In this document: one piece after another, positions 18,081 to 26,917 of the stretch
Position numbering within the stretch: the first letter of the stretch is position 1
How the letters are laid out: the number at the start of each line of letters is the position of its first letter
Assembly: GCF_019204045.1 (NCBI RefSeq)
Contig: NZ_JAGSPC010000002.1
Coordinates: forward strand, 78,327-142,326
Direction: 5' to 3'
Source of the DNA: Erythrobacter crassostreae
GTDB taxonomy: Bacteria; Pseudomonadota; Alphaproteobacteria; Sphingomonadales; Sphingomonadaceae
DNA: 64,000 nt
Program-made: the position numbers and the translations under genes
Notes under the pieces: generated by a model
Databases searched by the model: none
The model's input: only the letters and a program-made list of their open reading frames with translations
Told to the model about the DNA's origin: nothing

Positions 18081-18413
18081 ATGAAGGACGCAAAACGGCG
18101 CCTGCAGGACCTATTGTTGTTTTCGCTTCAGGCGGGCGTTTCGCTCGTGGTGTTGTTGGGAATGTTTCTAGTACCCCAGCCAAATGGCCCGGTAACCCTG
18201 GTGCCGCTGAACGATGCGGGCGAGCAGGCTATCCCGACGATCCTTTCACCTGGCGATATAAAATTGCTGGCACGGGGAAGCATGCCAAACAGCTACGTAG
18301 TGGCTGGGCCTCTGCCCGATTTCGTTGACTTAATCCTTGAGCATGGCGTCCTCGCCTTAAATGCGAGAGCGCCCGGTTGCGGCCCCGTTTCACTTAAAGG
18401 GCGTAGGATATGA
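18081..18413 (+). CDS. Small membrane-anchored protein coupled to a chemoreceptor-like gene
   Basis: About 110 residues from ATG 18081 (AGGG seven bases upstream). In-frame ATGs at 18054-18060 lack a ribosome site. A basic start (KDAKRR) leads into one hydrophobic segment at about 11-31. A roughly 80-residue region rich in Pro, Leu and Val follows, with a single Cys in ARAPGCG, probably on the periplasmic side. No family is recognised. Its stop overlaps the start of the methyl-accepting protein gene (ATGA at 18410-18413), so the two should be made together. A sensory-partner role is a hypothesis only. Confidence 0.55.
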   Translation: MKDAKRRLQDLLLFSLQAGVSLVVLLGMFLVPQPNGPVTLVPLNDAGEQAIPTILSPGDIKLLARGSMPNSYVVAGPLPDFVDLILEHGVLALNARAPGCGPVSLKGRRI

Positions 18414-19912
18414 TCCATTCGGTGGCGGAGCTGCGGGAACGCGGCATTGTATTTATAACGTTGGGCGGTTGGCTGGTGACGGCGACGTTGCTTGGTCTGG
18501 CTTTCATAATTGGCGATTTTGCCATTCCAGCGGCCATCTTAAGCGCGGTGTTGAATGTGGTTCCGACAATGTGTGTGCTGCGCGGATCTAATGGCCGAAA
18601 CGCACGCGCAGTTATGGGTCTGCTGGCCGCGGCTCAACCCGCCCTGCTGTTGTTTGCGATGCAGAACACCGGGCTGCAGATTGACATGCACCTCTATTTC
18701 TTCGTCGCGTTGGCCTCGCTAGTTGTCCTGTGTGATGTTCGACCGATCCTATTTGCCAGCGTAACAATCATCGCTCACCACTTGCTGCTCGCCTACACAG
18801 CCCCTGCTTGGGTTTTCTATGACGGAGGGGGGCTCAGCCGTGTCTTGATCCATGGTTTCGCAACATTTCTGATCGGGTCGGTGCTTGGCTGGATATCGCT
18901 GGAAATCAAACAACTCTTGGAACGTATCGCCGCCTCTCGCGATCAAGCTGAATTGCACGCAAAATTGATGACAGAACAGTCAAGCGAGCTGCAACAAGCA
19001 CTTCATCGCGTTGAGTTAGAGCGGACACGCCGCGAGGAATTCGAAGTCGAAAAGGAGCAGCAACGCAAAGCTGATCTTGGATCGTTCTCTCGTGAATTTG
19101 AGTCGTCAATCTCCACTGTAATTCATTCAGTCAGCGCGACTGCTGCGGTGTTGGAGCAAACCACCAAACAGCTTGATGCAATCGCGCAGGAAAATGGAGA
19201 GCAGGCACAGGGCTTTAGCGGCACCGCCAATGCGGCTTCGAAAGCGGCTGATACTGTTGCACGCGGCGTCGCTGAATTGACGGACTCCATCGCGAAAATT
19301 GCAGTCAATGTGAGCCAACAGGATGAGCTCACCACGCTCGCAACTGCCCGGGCCCACTCAGGCGGAGAGTCCGTCGGGTCTTTGACACAGCACTCAGACA
19401 CGATCGGTGAGGCGACACGGGCCATCGTCCGGATCGCAGAACGCACCAACTTGCTTTCATTAAACGCTGCTATCGAGGCGGCCACTGCAGGAGCCTCTGG
19501 CAGAGGGTTCACAATCGTCGCACAGGAAGTGAAGGCGCTGGCGATGCAAGCTGCTCAAGCTGCGACAGAAATCGACGAATTCCTAACCGGCGTCAGGACC
19601 GGCACACTCCAGGCTGAAAGAAGCTTCAAAGCGATTGACGAAGCCGTAGCCGAGCTTGATCAGGCAGCAAAAGCCATCAGATTTGATGTTAATGACCAGC
19701 GCCAATCGGCGAATACGATCCAAGACTATGCACGCGGCGCGGCCAAAGAAGTGAGTGAAATGGCCGAGCGCAGCCGCACACTGTCTCAATCAGCGAGCAC
19801 GGCAAAACAATTATCGAGCGAGCTGGAAGAATCCGCGACCACGTTGACCGCAACCATCAGGGAATTGGAAAGCTCCACCGAACGATTTGTAGCGAAGCTA
19901 AGAGCCGCGTGA
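18410..19912 (+). CDS. Methyl-accepting chemotaxis-type protein with six-TM sensor region
   Basis: This 500-residue receptor has about six hydrophobic segments in the first 165 residues, with little room for a periplasmic domain. A coiled coil (about 170-225) and a methyl-accepting domain with the hairpin RTNLLSLNAAIEAATAGASGRGF follow. The usual AARAGE reads AATAGA here. I see no HAMP domain and no CheR-docking pentapeptide. The membrane part has a DMHLYFF segment and a HHLLL pair, so buried histidines may bind a metal or cofactor. This layout recurs in alphaproteobacterial receptors as far as I recall. No che genes are in the window. Confidence 0.8.
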   Translation: MIHSVAELRERGIVFITLGGWLVTATLLGLAFIIGDFAIPAAILSAVLNVVPTMCVLRGSNGRNARAVMGLLAAAQPALLLFAMQNTGLQIDMHLYFFVALASLVVLCDVRPILFASVTIIAHHLLLAYTAPAWVFYDGGGLSRVLIHGFATFLIGSVLGWISLEIKQLLERIAASRDQAELHAKLMTEQSSELQQALHRVELERTRREEFEVEKEQQRKADLGSFSREFESSISTVIHSVSATAAVLEQTTKQLDAIAQENGEQAQGFSGTANAASKAADTVARGVAELTDSIAKIAVNVSQQDELTTLATARAHSGGESVGSLTQHSDTIGEATRAIVRIAERTNLLSLNAAIEAATAGASGRGFTIVAQEVKALAMQAAQAATEIDEFLTGVRTGTLQAERSFKAIDEAVAELDQAAKAIRFDVNDQRQSANTIQDYARGAAKEVSEMAERSRTLSQSASTAKQLSSELEESATTLTATIRELESSTERFVAKLRAA

Positions 19913-19919
19913 ACTCGTC

Positions 19920-20936
19920 TCACGGAAGGATGGCGACGCCATCTCCGCCCTCACCCGCAGGTAGGCGCCGCAGAACTTTGCCACTCGCATAATCAACCTC
20001 CGCAACCGTATTACTGGCTGTCTCAGCGACATAGATGCGTTCGCCGTCATCCGACCACAGGATAGTTACCTGAAAGCGCTGCTGTGCCTCGGCTTTGCCG
20101 GATACTTCGATTGAGCGGGCCACTCTTGCCGTCTTGAGATCGATCACGGTCAACCCGCCATCCATAAGATCAGATGTTACCGCTACATCGCCTTGGGGAC
20201 GGATCGACAAGCGAAGTGGAAATGCGCCCGTGTCTAAGGTGTTGCGGATTTCCATTGTCGCAGGATCAAGTTCGAATGCCTGATTTGAGCCTCGCGCAGA
20301 CACCCATAGGGCGGATCCATCGGGCGCCAGTGAGATGCCCTCTGGCTCCTCTCCGACGGTCACAGTGCGCAGATCAGAGGCATCGTCAAGATTGACCCGT
20401 GTGACCGTTTTCGACCCAAGATCGGTGGTCCACACCGTCCTAGCATCAGGGGATACAGCCAACATATGGCTGCCATCCTGATTTGTGCTGAATTCGGTAA
20501 ATTCCGGTGTATCGGAAAGCGGACCTGTGATGCGGAATACAGATTTGCGCCCCTCTGCGGTTACGAAGATCGCTGTGCCGGCATGCCATGCGATCCCGTG
20601 AGGCCGCGCATTTTCCCCAAGGTCGAGACTAGCAACCTTGGTTAGATCGTCAGTCTGGAAAATGTCGACCGTCGTCCCACCATAACAAGCGAGCGCAACG
20701 TGCTTTCCGTTTGGCGACGTCGCGAGCTCGTGCGGGTTCGTACAGCTATCAAGCCGCAGCACCTCCCGGCCAGTCTCCAGATCGATTTTTGACAGAGTAT
20801 TGCCGCGCTTGTTAGCGACAAACAGGGTCGGACGAACCTCCCCCGCTGTTACATCACTGGCGGTTGCGGCATCACCGCCCGGCGCGCACGCGGTGATCAA
20901 CACCGCACACAGCGCCGGGACAGCAAAACGGATCAT
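19920..20936 (-). CDS. YncE-like beta-propeller lipoprotein
   Basis: About 338 residues from ATG 20936. The signal peptide ends in the lipobox ITAC with Cys17, so a lipoprotein is expected. The rest consists of repeated strands of the cytochrome-cd1/YVTN propeller type: TLFVANKRGNTLSKID, HELATSPNGKHVAL, and YVAETASNTVAEVDY near the end. Such proteins often bind other proteins, and no enzyme motif is seen. The start overlaps the stop of the M2 peptidase gene (TAATG), so they are coupled and may cooperate at the cell envelope. It converges with the receptor gene. Confidence 0.75.
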   Translation of the reverse strand: MIRFAVPALCAVLITACAPGGDAATASDVTAGEVRPTLFVANKRGNTLSKIDLETGREVLRLDSCTNPHELATSPNGKHVALACYGGTTVDIFQTDDLTKVASLDLGENARPHGIAWHAGTAIFVTAEGRKSVFRITGPLSDTPEFTEFSTNQDGSHMLAVSPDARTVWTTDLGSKTVTRVNLDDASDLRTVTVGEEPEGISLAPDGSALWVSARGSNQAFELDPATMEIRNTLDTGAFPLRLSIRPQGDVAVTSDLMDGGLTVIDLKTARVARSIEVSGKAEAQQRFQVTILWSDDGERIYVAETASNTVAEVDYASGKVLRRLPAGEGGDGVAILP

Positions 20937-22801
20937 TACCAGCCCTGCTCTTGGCCTTTGTTCTGCTCGTCGAGCCATTCCTTGAGAGGAGCGAAGTATT
21001 CGACCATTGCTTTACCCGACATCTGGCGCTCTCCAGTGAACGCCTCAAGCGCATCTGGCCATGGCTTGGACGCACCCAATTCAAGCATTGCATTCAAGTT
21101 CGTACCGACTTCTTCGTTGCCGTAGAACGAGCAGCGATGAAGCGGCCCTTCCCAACCGGCAGTATCGCAAGCGGCTTTGTAGAACTGGAATTGGAGCAGA
21201 CGCGCCAGGAAATAGCGGGTGTAGCTGACATTGCCCGGAACGTGGTATTTTGCGCCGGGATCGAATCCGTCCTCAGAACGCTCAACTGGCGGAACAATAC
21301 CCTGATATTCCGTACGAAGTTCGGTCCACGCGGTGTTGTAATCTGCGGGCGCGACAGAGCCGTCGAACAGGCTCCAGCGGTAGCGATCAACGAGCAAGCC
21401 GAATGGCAGGAATGCGACTTTATCCATCGCCTGACGCAGGAGCAGGCCGATATCCTTGTCAGCGCTCGGCACTTGGTCAGCCTCGAGCATATCGATCTGG
21501 ACCAGATAATCCGGCGTGATCGAAAGAGCGATCATATCGCCGATTGCTTCATGGAAGCCATCGTTGGCGCCCGTCAGGTGCAGGAAGTCCTTATCGTTAT
21601 AAGCGCGCTGGTAGTAGTTGTGACCCAGCTCATGATGGATCGTGATGAAGTCATCCGCATTCTGCTTGATGCACATCTTGATGCGGAGGTCGTCGATATT
21701 GTCGAGGTTCCACGCAGAGGCATGGCAAACAACGTCACGGTCGCGCGGTTTTGTGAACTGGCTGCGGTCCCAGAATGTTTCAGGAAGCGGATCGAAACCG
21801 AGCGAGGAGAAGAAATCCTCGCCAACCTTGGTCATGGCAACTGCATCCAGATCTTTCTCTGCGATAAGGTCTGTCAGGTCATAACCGATGTCTCCGGCGC
21901 CTTCAGGCGCGACAAGCGGGTAGATATTGCCCCATTCCTGCGCCCACATATTGCCAAGCAAGTCGGCGCGGATCGGGCCAGTCGCAGGCTGCACGGCATC
22001 ACCGTGCTTTTCATTGAGTTTGCGGCGAACATAGGTGTGGAGCGCAACATAAAGCGGCTTCACTTCCTGCCACATACGCTCAGTTTCCGCAGCGAACTGC
22101 TCTGGCGTCATGTCATAGCCGGAGCGCCACATAGTGCCGACATTGTCGAAGCCAAGCTCGGTAGCCCCTTCATTGGCAATGGCGAGCATACGAGTGTAAT
22201 CTTCGCGCATCGGCGCGCCGACATTGTCGTGCCAGCTCGCCCACATTTCAGCGAGTTCCGCAGGCGTCCGCTCCAGATTTCCCATTTCGGCTTCGATGTC
22301 TGATCCACTGATCGGTTCGCCGTTCAGTGTGCCCTTGCCTTGGCCGTATTGTGCGCCAAGATCGGTGGCGATGTTGGAGAGTTCCTCGGCTGCACCTTCG
22401 CGGGATGGCGCTGGCATCGAGATACCGTTGCGCAACATATCCAGTTTCCGTGCGACATCGGGATTTAGTCCTTCAATCGGCGCGTATTTGGCCGCTTCGT
22501 TTGCGAACCTAACACTCATCAGCGTCGCCTCAGCGCCGTATTTGGCGGCAAGCTTGTTGCTGTCGTAATTGATGTTTGTCGCCTGCAACCAATAAATATG
22601 CGCAGCTGTTGTTGAGAATTCAGCCATCTCGGCTTCCGCAGCGGCAATGAATTGCGCTGCCCCTTCCGGCGTCAACGGAAATTCGGCAGCTGCCGCATCT
22701 TCAGTCGCGTGGTCATCAGCAAAAGCCGGAAGCGGCGCGGAAGCAAGCGACACTGCCAGCGCAGCGAAAGAGGTTTTTAGCGCAGTTTTTGCGAGTTTCA
22801 T
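20936..22801 (-). CDS. Exported M2-family (ACE-like) zinc metallopeptidase
   Basis: About 621 residues from ATG 22801, preceded by AGAGGAT. A Sec signal peptide ends near PAFADD (residues 25-30). The zinc site is HHELGH (His390, Glu391, His394) with third ligand Glu418 in GFHEAIGD, the spacing of peptidase family M2 (angiotensin-converting-enzyme-like dipeptidyl carboxypeptidases). It probably acts in the periplasm on peptides. It is last but one in the minus-strand run starting at asd and is coupled to the propeller lipoprotein. A long reading frame on the opposite strand is a shadow. Confidence 0.88.
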   Translation of the reverse strand: MKLAKTALKTSFAALAVSLASAPLPAFADDHATEDAAAAEFPLTPEGAAQFIAAAEAEMAEFSTTAAHIYWLQATNINYDSNKLAAKYGAEATLMSVRFANEAAKYAPIEGLNPDVARKLDMLRNGISMPAPSREGAAEELSNIATDLGAQYGQGKGTLNGEPISGSDIEAEMGNLERTPAELAEMWASWHDNVGAPMREDYTRMLAIANEGATELGFDNVGTMWRSGYDMTPEQFAAETERMWQEVKPLYVALHTYVRRKLNEKHGDAVQPATGPIRADLLGNMWAQEWGNIYPLVAPEGAGDIGYDLTDLIAEKDLDAVAMTKVGEDFFSSLGFDPLPETFWDRSQFTKPRDRDVVCHASAWNLDNIDDLRIKMCIKQNADDFITIHHELGHNYYQRAYNDKDFLHLTGANDGFHEAIGDMIALSITPDYLVQIDMLEADQVPSADKDIGLLLRQAMDKVAFLPFGLLVDRYRWSLFDGSVAPADYNTAWTELRTEYQGIVPPVERSEDGFDPGAKYHVPGNVSYTRYFLARLLQFQFYKAACDTAGWEGPLHRCSFYGNEEVGTNLNAMLELGASKPWPDALEAFTGERQMSGKAMVEYFAPLKEWLDEQNKGQEQGW

Positions 22802-22871
22802 GGGTAAGCGATCCTCTTGGTATTGATATCTGTTGTGATGCGTAGTTGATTGAACCTGTGCGGCATCTGAA

Positions 22872-23393
22872 TCAAGCGTCACTCGTCGAAAAGCGCTCTA
22901 CCAGCAGCGCCGCGATGACAGCGAGAAACGCGCTCGACCATGTGAACATCTTGATCGGCCTGACGGTGGACGCAAAATTCGCAAGTCCGTCGTCTCCGGC
23001 GGATTGCATCAGTTGGATGAACTGAGCGATAGTCTCGCCGTAATCCGTAACGAGAAAAACAGCGCCGGATATCAACGCCAGCCATCCGAGAATTCTCAGC
23101 GCCGACGCTGCCTTAGCGCGGTAGTAGAGACCGCCCAGAACGCACCCGACGCCGTAGATGCCAATAAAGATCAGATCAGAAACCATCGCAATCGCGGCCT
23201 GATTGGACAGGCCAGCTGCGCGCCAAGAGTTTTGAATTGCATCAACCGTCGCGGCATCAGGTGCACTTTGGTGATCTGCGATACCGCCCGGCACGCTATC
23301 AATCGCGAGCGGAATGTGGAGGTAAAGTGTGATCGCGAATGCGGCCAAGCCCCCGAAGAACCACAAAAGGAATGTCCGTTTAGAAACTGTCAT
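22872..23393 (-). CDS. Four-TM membrane protein of unknown function
   Basis: This 173-residue protein has four hydrophobic segments, at about 8-28, 72-92, 99-118 and 147-165. The loop between the first two, about 40 residues, is probably periplasmic. No family is recognised. Its ATG overlaps the hydrolase stop (ATGA at 23390-23393). The M2 peptidase start lies 70 bases downstream. Confidence 0.65.
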   Translation of the reverse strand: MTVSKRTFLLWFFGGLAAFAITLYLHIPLAIDSVPGGIADHQSAPDAATVDAIQNSWRAAGLSNQAAIAMVSDLIFIGIYGVGCVLGGLYYRAKAASALRILGWLALISGAVFLVTDYGETIAQFIQLMQSAGDDGLANFASTVRPIKMFTWSSAFLAVIAALLVERFSTSDA

Positions 23394-24157
23394 GACGAAT
23401 TTAGGAACCGGACGATTTTCTCACCAAGCTCTGGTTTGGTCGCGCTGTCCAAGTGGCCGCCCGGAACTGTTTCATAAGCAGCGTTGGGAAGAAGCGCGGC
23501 GAGTTCTTCGGCAGAACCGTTGTCTTCGTCCTTATCCCCGCAGAGGACCAAAGTCGGCGTTTCGATATTGCCAAGCATCGCAGGATCAAGGTTTTCGAAC
23601 GCGTTCAGTAACAAGCGAGCGGCAACACGATCAACGCCTTGTGACTTTAGAAATTGACGGGATAGGTATGCAGGATCGCCCCGCATGATCGTATCGAATT
23701 CATCAATCACGCGCTTGAAGAATGCTGAACGCTTTTCCCACTCAGCCAATCCAGCAACGCCCATTCCGCAAGCAATCAATCGGCGCGGCCCGAGAACACC
23801 AGTTGCGCATGCATGTATCGAAGTCCGCGCCCCAAGCGAGAATCCAACCAAGTCGTACTCGCCATCGGGCAATCCAAGATGATCGATCAAAGCAGCCGTA
23901 TCGCGGACCAATACACCGTTCGGATAGGCGGCAGGATCAGTCGGCGAAGCGCTGCGTCCATGTACGCGAAAGTCGAGCATGATCGCTTCGAGCCCAGCTT
24001 CCGCAAGGCGTTTCGCGTGCCCCCACTTGATCCAGTTCATGTCCGCGCTTGAAAAAAGCCCATGGAGCAAGATTACCGGCCGACCCTCACCCTGCCGATG
24101 AACCGCAAGCTTTGTTCCGTCGAATGATTCGAATGTTTTGGTGACGAAATCAGTCAT
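23390..24157 (-). CDS. Alpha/beta hydrolase
   Basis: About 255 residues from ATG 24157, which overlaps the stop of the GFA-family gene (ATGA). The longer upstream frame belongs to that gene's sequence. LLHGLFSSAD is the oxyanion region, GFSLGA carries Ser107, and GDKDED and PGGHLD supply the Asp and His. It resembles general carboxylesterases and BioH-like hydrolases. Substrate is unknown. It is part of a chain of four overlapping genes (25244 to 22872). Confidence 0.78.
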   Translation of the reverse strand: MTDFVTKTFESFDGTKLAVHRQGEGRPVILLHGLFSSADMNWIKWGHAKRLAEAGLEAIMLDFRVHGRSASPTDPAAYPNGVLVRDTAALIDHLGLPDGEYDLVGFSLGARTSIHACATGVLGPRRLIACGMGVAGLAEWEKRSAFFKRVIDEFDTIMRGDPAYLSRQFLKSQGVDRVAARLLLNAFENLDPAMLGNIETPTLVLCGDKDEDNGSAEELAALLPNAAYETVPGGHLDSATKPELGEKIVRFLNSS

Positions 24158-24597
24158 GTAAGCAGTGTGATCCATTCTTCTTGAGAAGTCGGCTGTCGTT
24201 CCCATTGCGGGATGCCTACTGGCAGCACAACCCACCCCTGCTTGCTCGCTGTCCAGATGTGCGCGACCGGTTGAAGCTCTAATGCGCTATCGAGTGAGCC
24301 GCCTTTGATTGTGATCATACCGGGCCTGTTCGCCCCGGCATGGCAAACGCGTGTTCCGCAGTTCTTACAATAGTGGCAGTCCGTATGTGAGCCGCTGTCG
24401 GTCGGGCGGCGCCATACGCCGGTATCGCCCACAACGGTAACACTAGCCTTCCACACCGGAACAGAGATTCCAAAGGCGCTCGCAGATTGTTTTTGGCACT
24501 CGCGGCAGTGGCAGGCGTAGGAGACAAGGCTCTCAGCCTTGATTTGATAGCGCACCGCGCCACACTGGCAACCGCCGGTGAATTCATTTGAACTCAC
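24154..24597 (-). CDS. GFA-family (CENP-V/glutathione-dependent formaldehyde-activating) protein
   Basis: About 147 residues from GTG 24597, whose last bases form the stop of the upstream gene (GTGA). Zinc-binding cysteines are grouped as GGCQCG (Cys10, Cys12), ACHCREC and CHYCKNC, the Gfa/CENP-V domain pattern. Family members bind zinc, and some add formaldehyde to glutathione, although that activity is doubtful for many. The HCCA-isomerase-like neighbour also uses glutathione in its family. Confidence 0.82.
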   Translation of the reverse strand: MSSNEFTGGCQCGAVRYQIKAESLVSYACHCRECQKQSASAFGISVPVWKASVTVVGDTGVWRRPTDSGSHTDCHYCKNCGTRVCHAGANRPGMITIKGGSLDSALELQPVAHIWTASKQGWVVLPVGIPQWERQPTSQEEWITLLT

Positions 24598-25244
24598 CGC
24601 TTTACCAAACCCTTCTGCTTCATCCGCCACTGTCCCATCTCGATCCGATCCTGCCCGAAAAACGGTTCCCCATCGAACACCAGAGTCGGCACACCCCAAT
24701 GCCCCGCCGCTTCAAGCGCTGCCTGATTCTCGGCGATTTCGGCATCGAGAGCGACTGCATCAGACACGGCTTCGGCTTCGAGTTCATCGAAGTCTAAGCC
24801 TGCACGCGACGCAGCTCCGGCAAGATGATCGCCTTCGTTCCAGCCATCCACTTCGCCGGAGAATATCAAACGCGATACTTCATCCGCAAAGGCAAGCCCT
24901 TTGCCTCGGCGTGTCGCGGCCTGTCCCATCCGCCCGATCCGGTAGATGTGAGGTTGATCCGCTGCGATCTCGCGTGTCATCAAGTTCTGCACCACAGGAT
25001 CAGGGCGAGGCCAGCGATAGGGTATGCCCAAATGCTGCGCGACACGCATCGAATCCATCAGGATATAGCGGGGTGCGTTCGGATTACCGGTGAACAGAAT
25101 ATCAGGATCGCGGATCGCAATAGGCCAGACCGTTCGCAAGGTAATGTCGACATCATATTCGTCAGCCATCGCGCGATAGCGACCGATAGCGAGATAGGAA
25201 TACGGCGATCGGAAGCTGAAAAACAGGTCTGCTTTGAGTGTCAT
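24594..25244 (-). CDS. 2-hydroxychromene-2-carboxylate isomerase-like (DsbA-fold) protein
   Basis: This 216-residue protein has a thioredoxin/DsbA-kappa fold with SFRSPYSYLA at 10-19. The catalytic Ser13 replaces the thiol, as in HCCA isomerase and kappa GSTs. GHWGVPTLVFDGEPFFGQDR near the end is the cis-Pro and C-terminal signature. HCCA isomerase uses glutathione to isomerise a naphthalene-degradation intermediate. No naphthalene genes are here, so a general glutathione-linked role is as likely. Confidence 0.82.
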   Translation of the reverse strand: MTLKADLFFSFRSPYSYLAIGRYRAMADEYDVDITLRTVWPIAIRDPDILFTGNPNAPRYILMDSMRVAQHLGIPYRWPRPDPVVQNLMTREIAADQPHIYRIGRMGQAATRRGKGLAFADEVSRLIFSGEVDGWNEGDHLAGAASRAGLDFDELEAEAVSDAVALDAEIAENQAALEAAGHWGVPTLVFDGEPFFGQDRIEMGQWRMKQKGLVKR

Positions 25245-25263
25245 GCAGGCACCCTAGCGCGGC

Positions 25264-25809
25264 CTATCGGAAAAAGCACTGCGTCCCGGCGTAGAGTGTC
25301 GACACAGCGTCACCCTCAAAGAGGCCGCCGATACGGTCACCCAAAGCGAATTCCTCACCAAGGGTGCTACCTTCGATTAAAGCGAAGCCGGGCAACGCCT
25401 CGACATCACTGCGCGCGGCCCCGATGCTAAACTCACCATCGACGGCAATCTGATCGCTGCCATTGTTGTGAAACCAACCAACGAAAATACCGTCTTTGAA
25501 ATTGACGGTTAGCCCATCTGGGAAGGAAGCGTTTTCCATCGGTCCGGCGCCGCATTCCAGCATTGGTCCGCCGCCCGTTTGCGCGCCAAGCGTTGCCGAG
25601 AGTGCTGTGGTAACTTCATTCTGACCCGCGGCGAAGTAAAACGCTTCTGCCCCCGCGGCGAGCCCGTCCCCGCGCAGCGAAACCAGCGTTTCGTCAACAG
25701 GTGCGATCGCGGGTGCTGCGCCTGCCTGACGTTCCGCCGGCGAAGGCACGTTGCTGCTATCGCATGCGGCCAGTGAAAGCGCCGCGAAACCGATCAAGAA
25801 TGCCCGCAT
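25264..25809 (-). CDS. Lipoprotein of unknown function
   Basis: This 181-residue protein has a short signal peptide ending in the lipobox LAAC with Cys16. The mature domain has three more cysteines or Cys-containing turns (MLECGAG, GTQCFF) and looks beta-rich. No family is recognised. It sits five bases downstream of asd and 19 bases upstream of the HCCA-isomerase-like gene on the same strand. Confidence 0.65.
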   Translation of the reverse strand: MRAFLIGFAALSLAACDSSNVPSPAERQAGAAPAIAPVDETLVSLRGDGLAAGAEAFYFAAGQNEVTTALSATLGAQTGGGPMLECGAGPMENASFPDGLTVNFKDGIFVGWFHNNGSDQIAVDGEFSIGAARSDVEALPGFALIEGSTLGEEFALGDRIGGLFEGDAVSTLYAGTQCFFR

Positions 25810-25814
25810 CTCTC

Positions 25815-26840
25815 TTATCCCTTTTTCAGGTGACGCCGACCAAGCAGCTCAGCGATTTGCACCGCGTTCAACGCTGCGCCTTTGCGCAAGTTATCGCTGA
25901 CACACCACAGAGAGAGGCCGTTTTCGACTGTCGGGTCTTCGCGGACGCGGCTGATATAGGTTGCGCTGTCACCGGCGCATTCAACCGGGGTGACGTAGCC
26001 TTCGTCTTCGCGCTTATCGACGAGCATGATGCCCGGCGCCTCCCGCAGGATTTCCTGTGCTTGTTCAGCAGAGAGCTCTTTTTCGAACTCGATATTGATG
26101 GACTCTGCATGGCCAACAAACACCGGCACACGCACACAAGTCGCATTCAATTTGACCTTCGGATCGAGGATCTTCTTGGTTTCAACGACCATCTTCCATT
26201 CTTCCTTGGTCGATCCATCGTCAAGGAAGGCATCGATATGCGGGATGACGTTAAAGGCGATTTGCTTGGTAAACTTCGTCGGTTCCACAGGATCGCCAAC
26301 AAAGATTGCGCGGCTTTGTTCGAACAGTTCGTCCATGCCCGCTTTGCCCGCGCCGGATACTGACTGATAGGTAGAGACAACGACGCGCTTGATCGTCGCG
26401 GCATCATGCAGCGGCTTAAGCGCAACAACCAGCTGTGCGGTTGAGCAGTTAGGGTTGGCGATGATGTTGCGCTTTGCATAGCCATCAATCGCATCCGGAT
26501 TCACTTCCGGTACGATCAGCGGAACGTCCGGGTCCATCCGGTAAAGCGAGGAATTGTCGATCACGACACAGCCCGCTGCAGCCGCTTTTGGAGCGTATTC
26601 CTTCGCAGGACCGCTTCCCGCGGCGAACAGTGCGATGTCCCAGCCTGCCCAGTCAAAATGCTCGATATTCTTGCATTTGAGCATCTTGCCAGTGTCGCCA
26701 AACTCGACCTCACTGCCATGGGAACGGCCACTGGCTACGGCTGCGACTTCCTCAATTGGAAATTCGCGCTCAGCCAGAATCATCATCATTTCGCGCCCGA
26801 CATTTCCCGTCGCGCCAACGACTGCCACCCGATAACCCAA
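25815..26840 (-). CDS. asd: Aspartate-semialdehyde dehydrogenase
   Basis: This 341-residue enzyme begins MGYRVAVVGATGNVGREM, with the NADP-binding glycines, and carries the nucleophile Cys132 in NPNCST. It reduces aspartyl phosphate to the semialdehyde for lysine, methionine, threonine and diaminopimelate synthesis. The start codon is TTG at 26840, because homologues begin with the same MGYRV and no ATG fits. It heads a minus-strand run of eight genes ending at 19920. A hydrolase gene diverges from it 77 bases away. Confidence 0.94.
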   Translation of the reverse strand: MGYRVAVVGATGNVGREMMMILAEREFPIEEVAAVASGRSHGSEVEFGDTGKMLKCKNIEHFDWAGWDIALFAAGSGPAKEYAPKAAAAGCVVIDNSSLYRMDPDVPLIVPEVNPDAIDGYAKRNIIANPNCSTAQLVVALKPLHDAATIKRVVVSTYQSVSGAGKAGMDELFEQSRAIFVGDPVEPTKFTKQIAFNVIPHIDAFLDDGSTKEEWKMVVETKKILDPKVKLNATCVRVPVFVGHAESINIEFEKELSAEQAQEILREAPGIMLVDKREDEGYVTPVECAGDSATYISRVREDPTVENGLSLWCVSDNLRKGAALNAVQIAELLGRRHLKKG

Positions 26841-26917
26841 TTCACATACTCCGTCTGAATGTCTTGCGTGCCTCGCTTACGCGGGTAGCGTGGCATGGCA
26901 AGCGATAAGGTGATGAG

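Noticed and set aside
20951..22303. 450-codon plus-strand frame opposite the M2 peptidase
   Set aside because: It mirrors the peptidase gene, whose zinc motif and signal peptide are clear, and its own translation shows no family motif.
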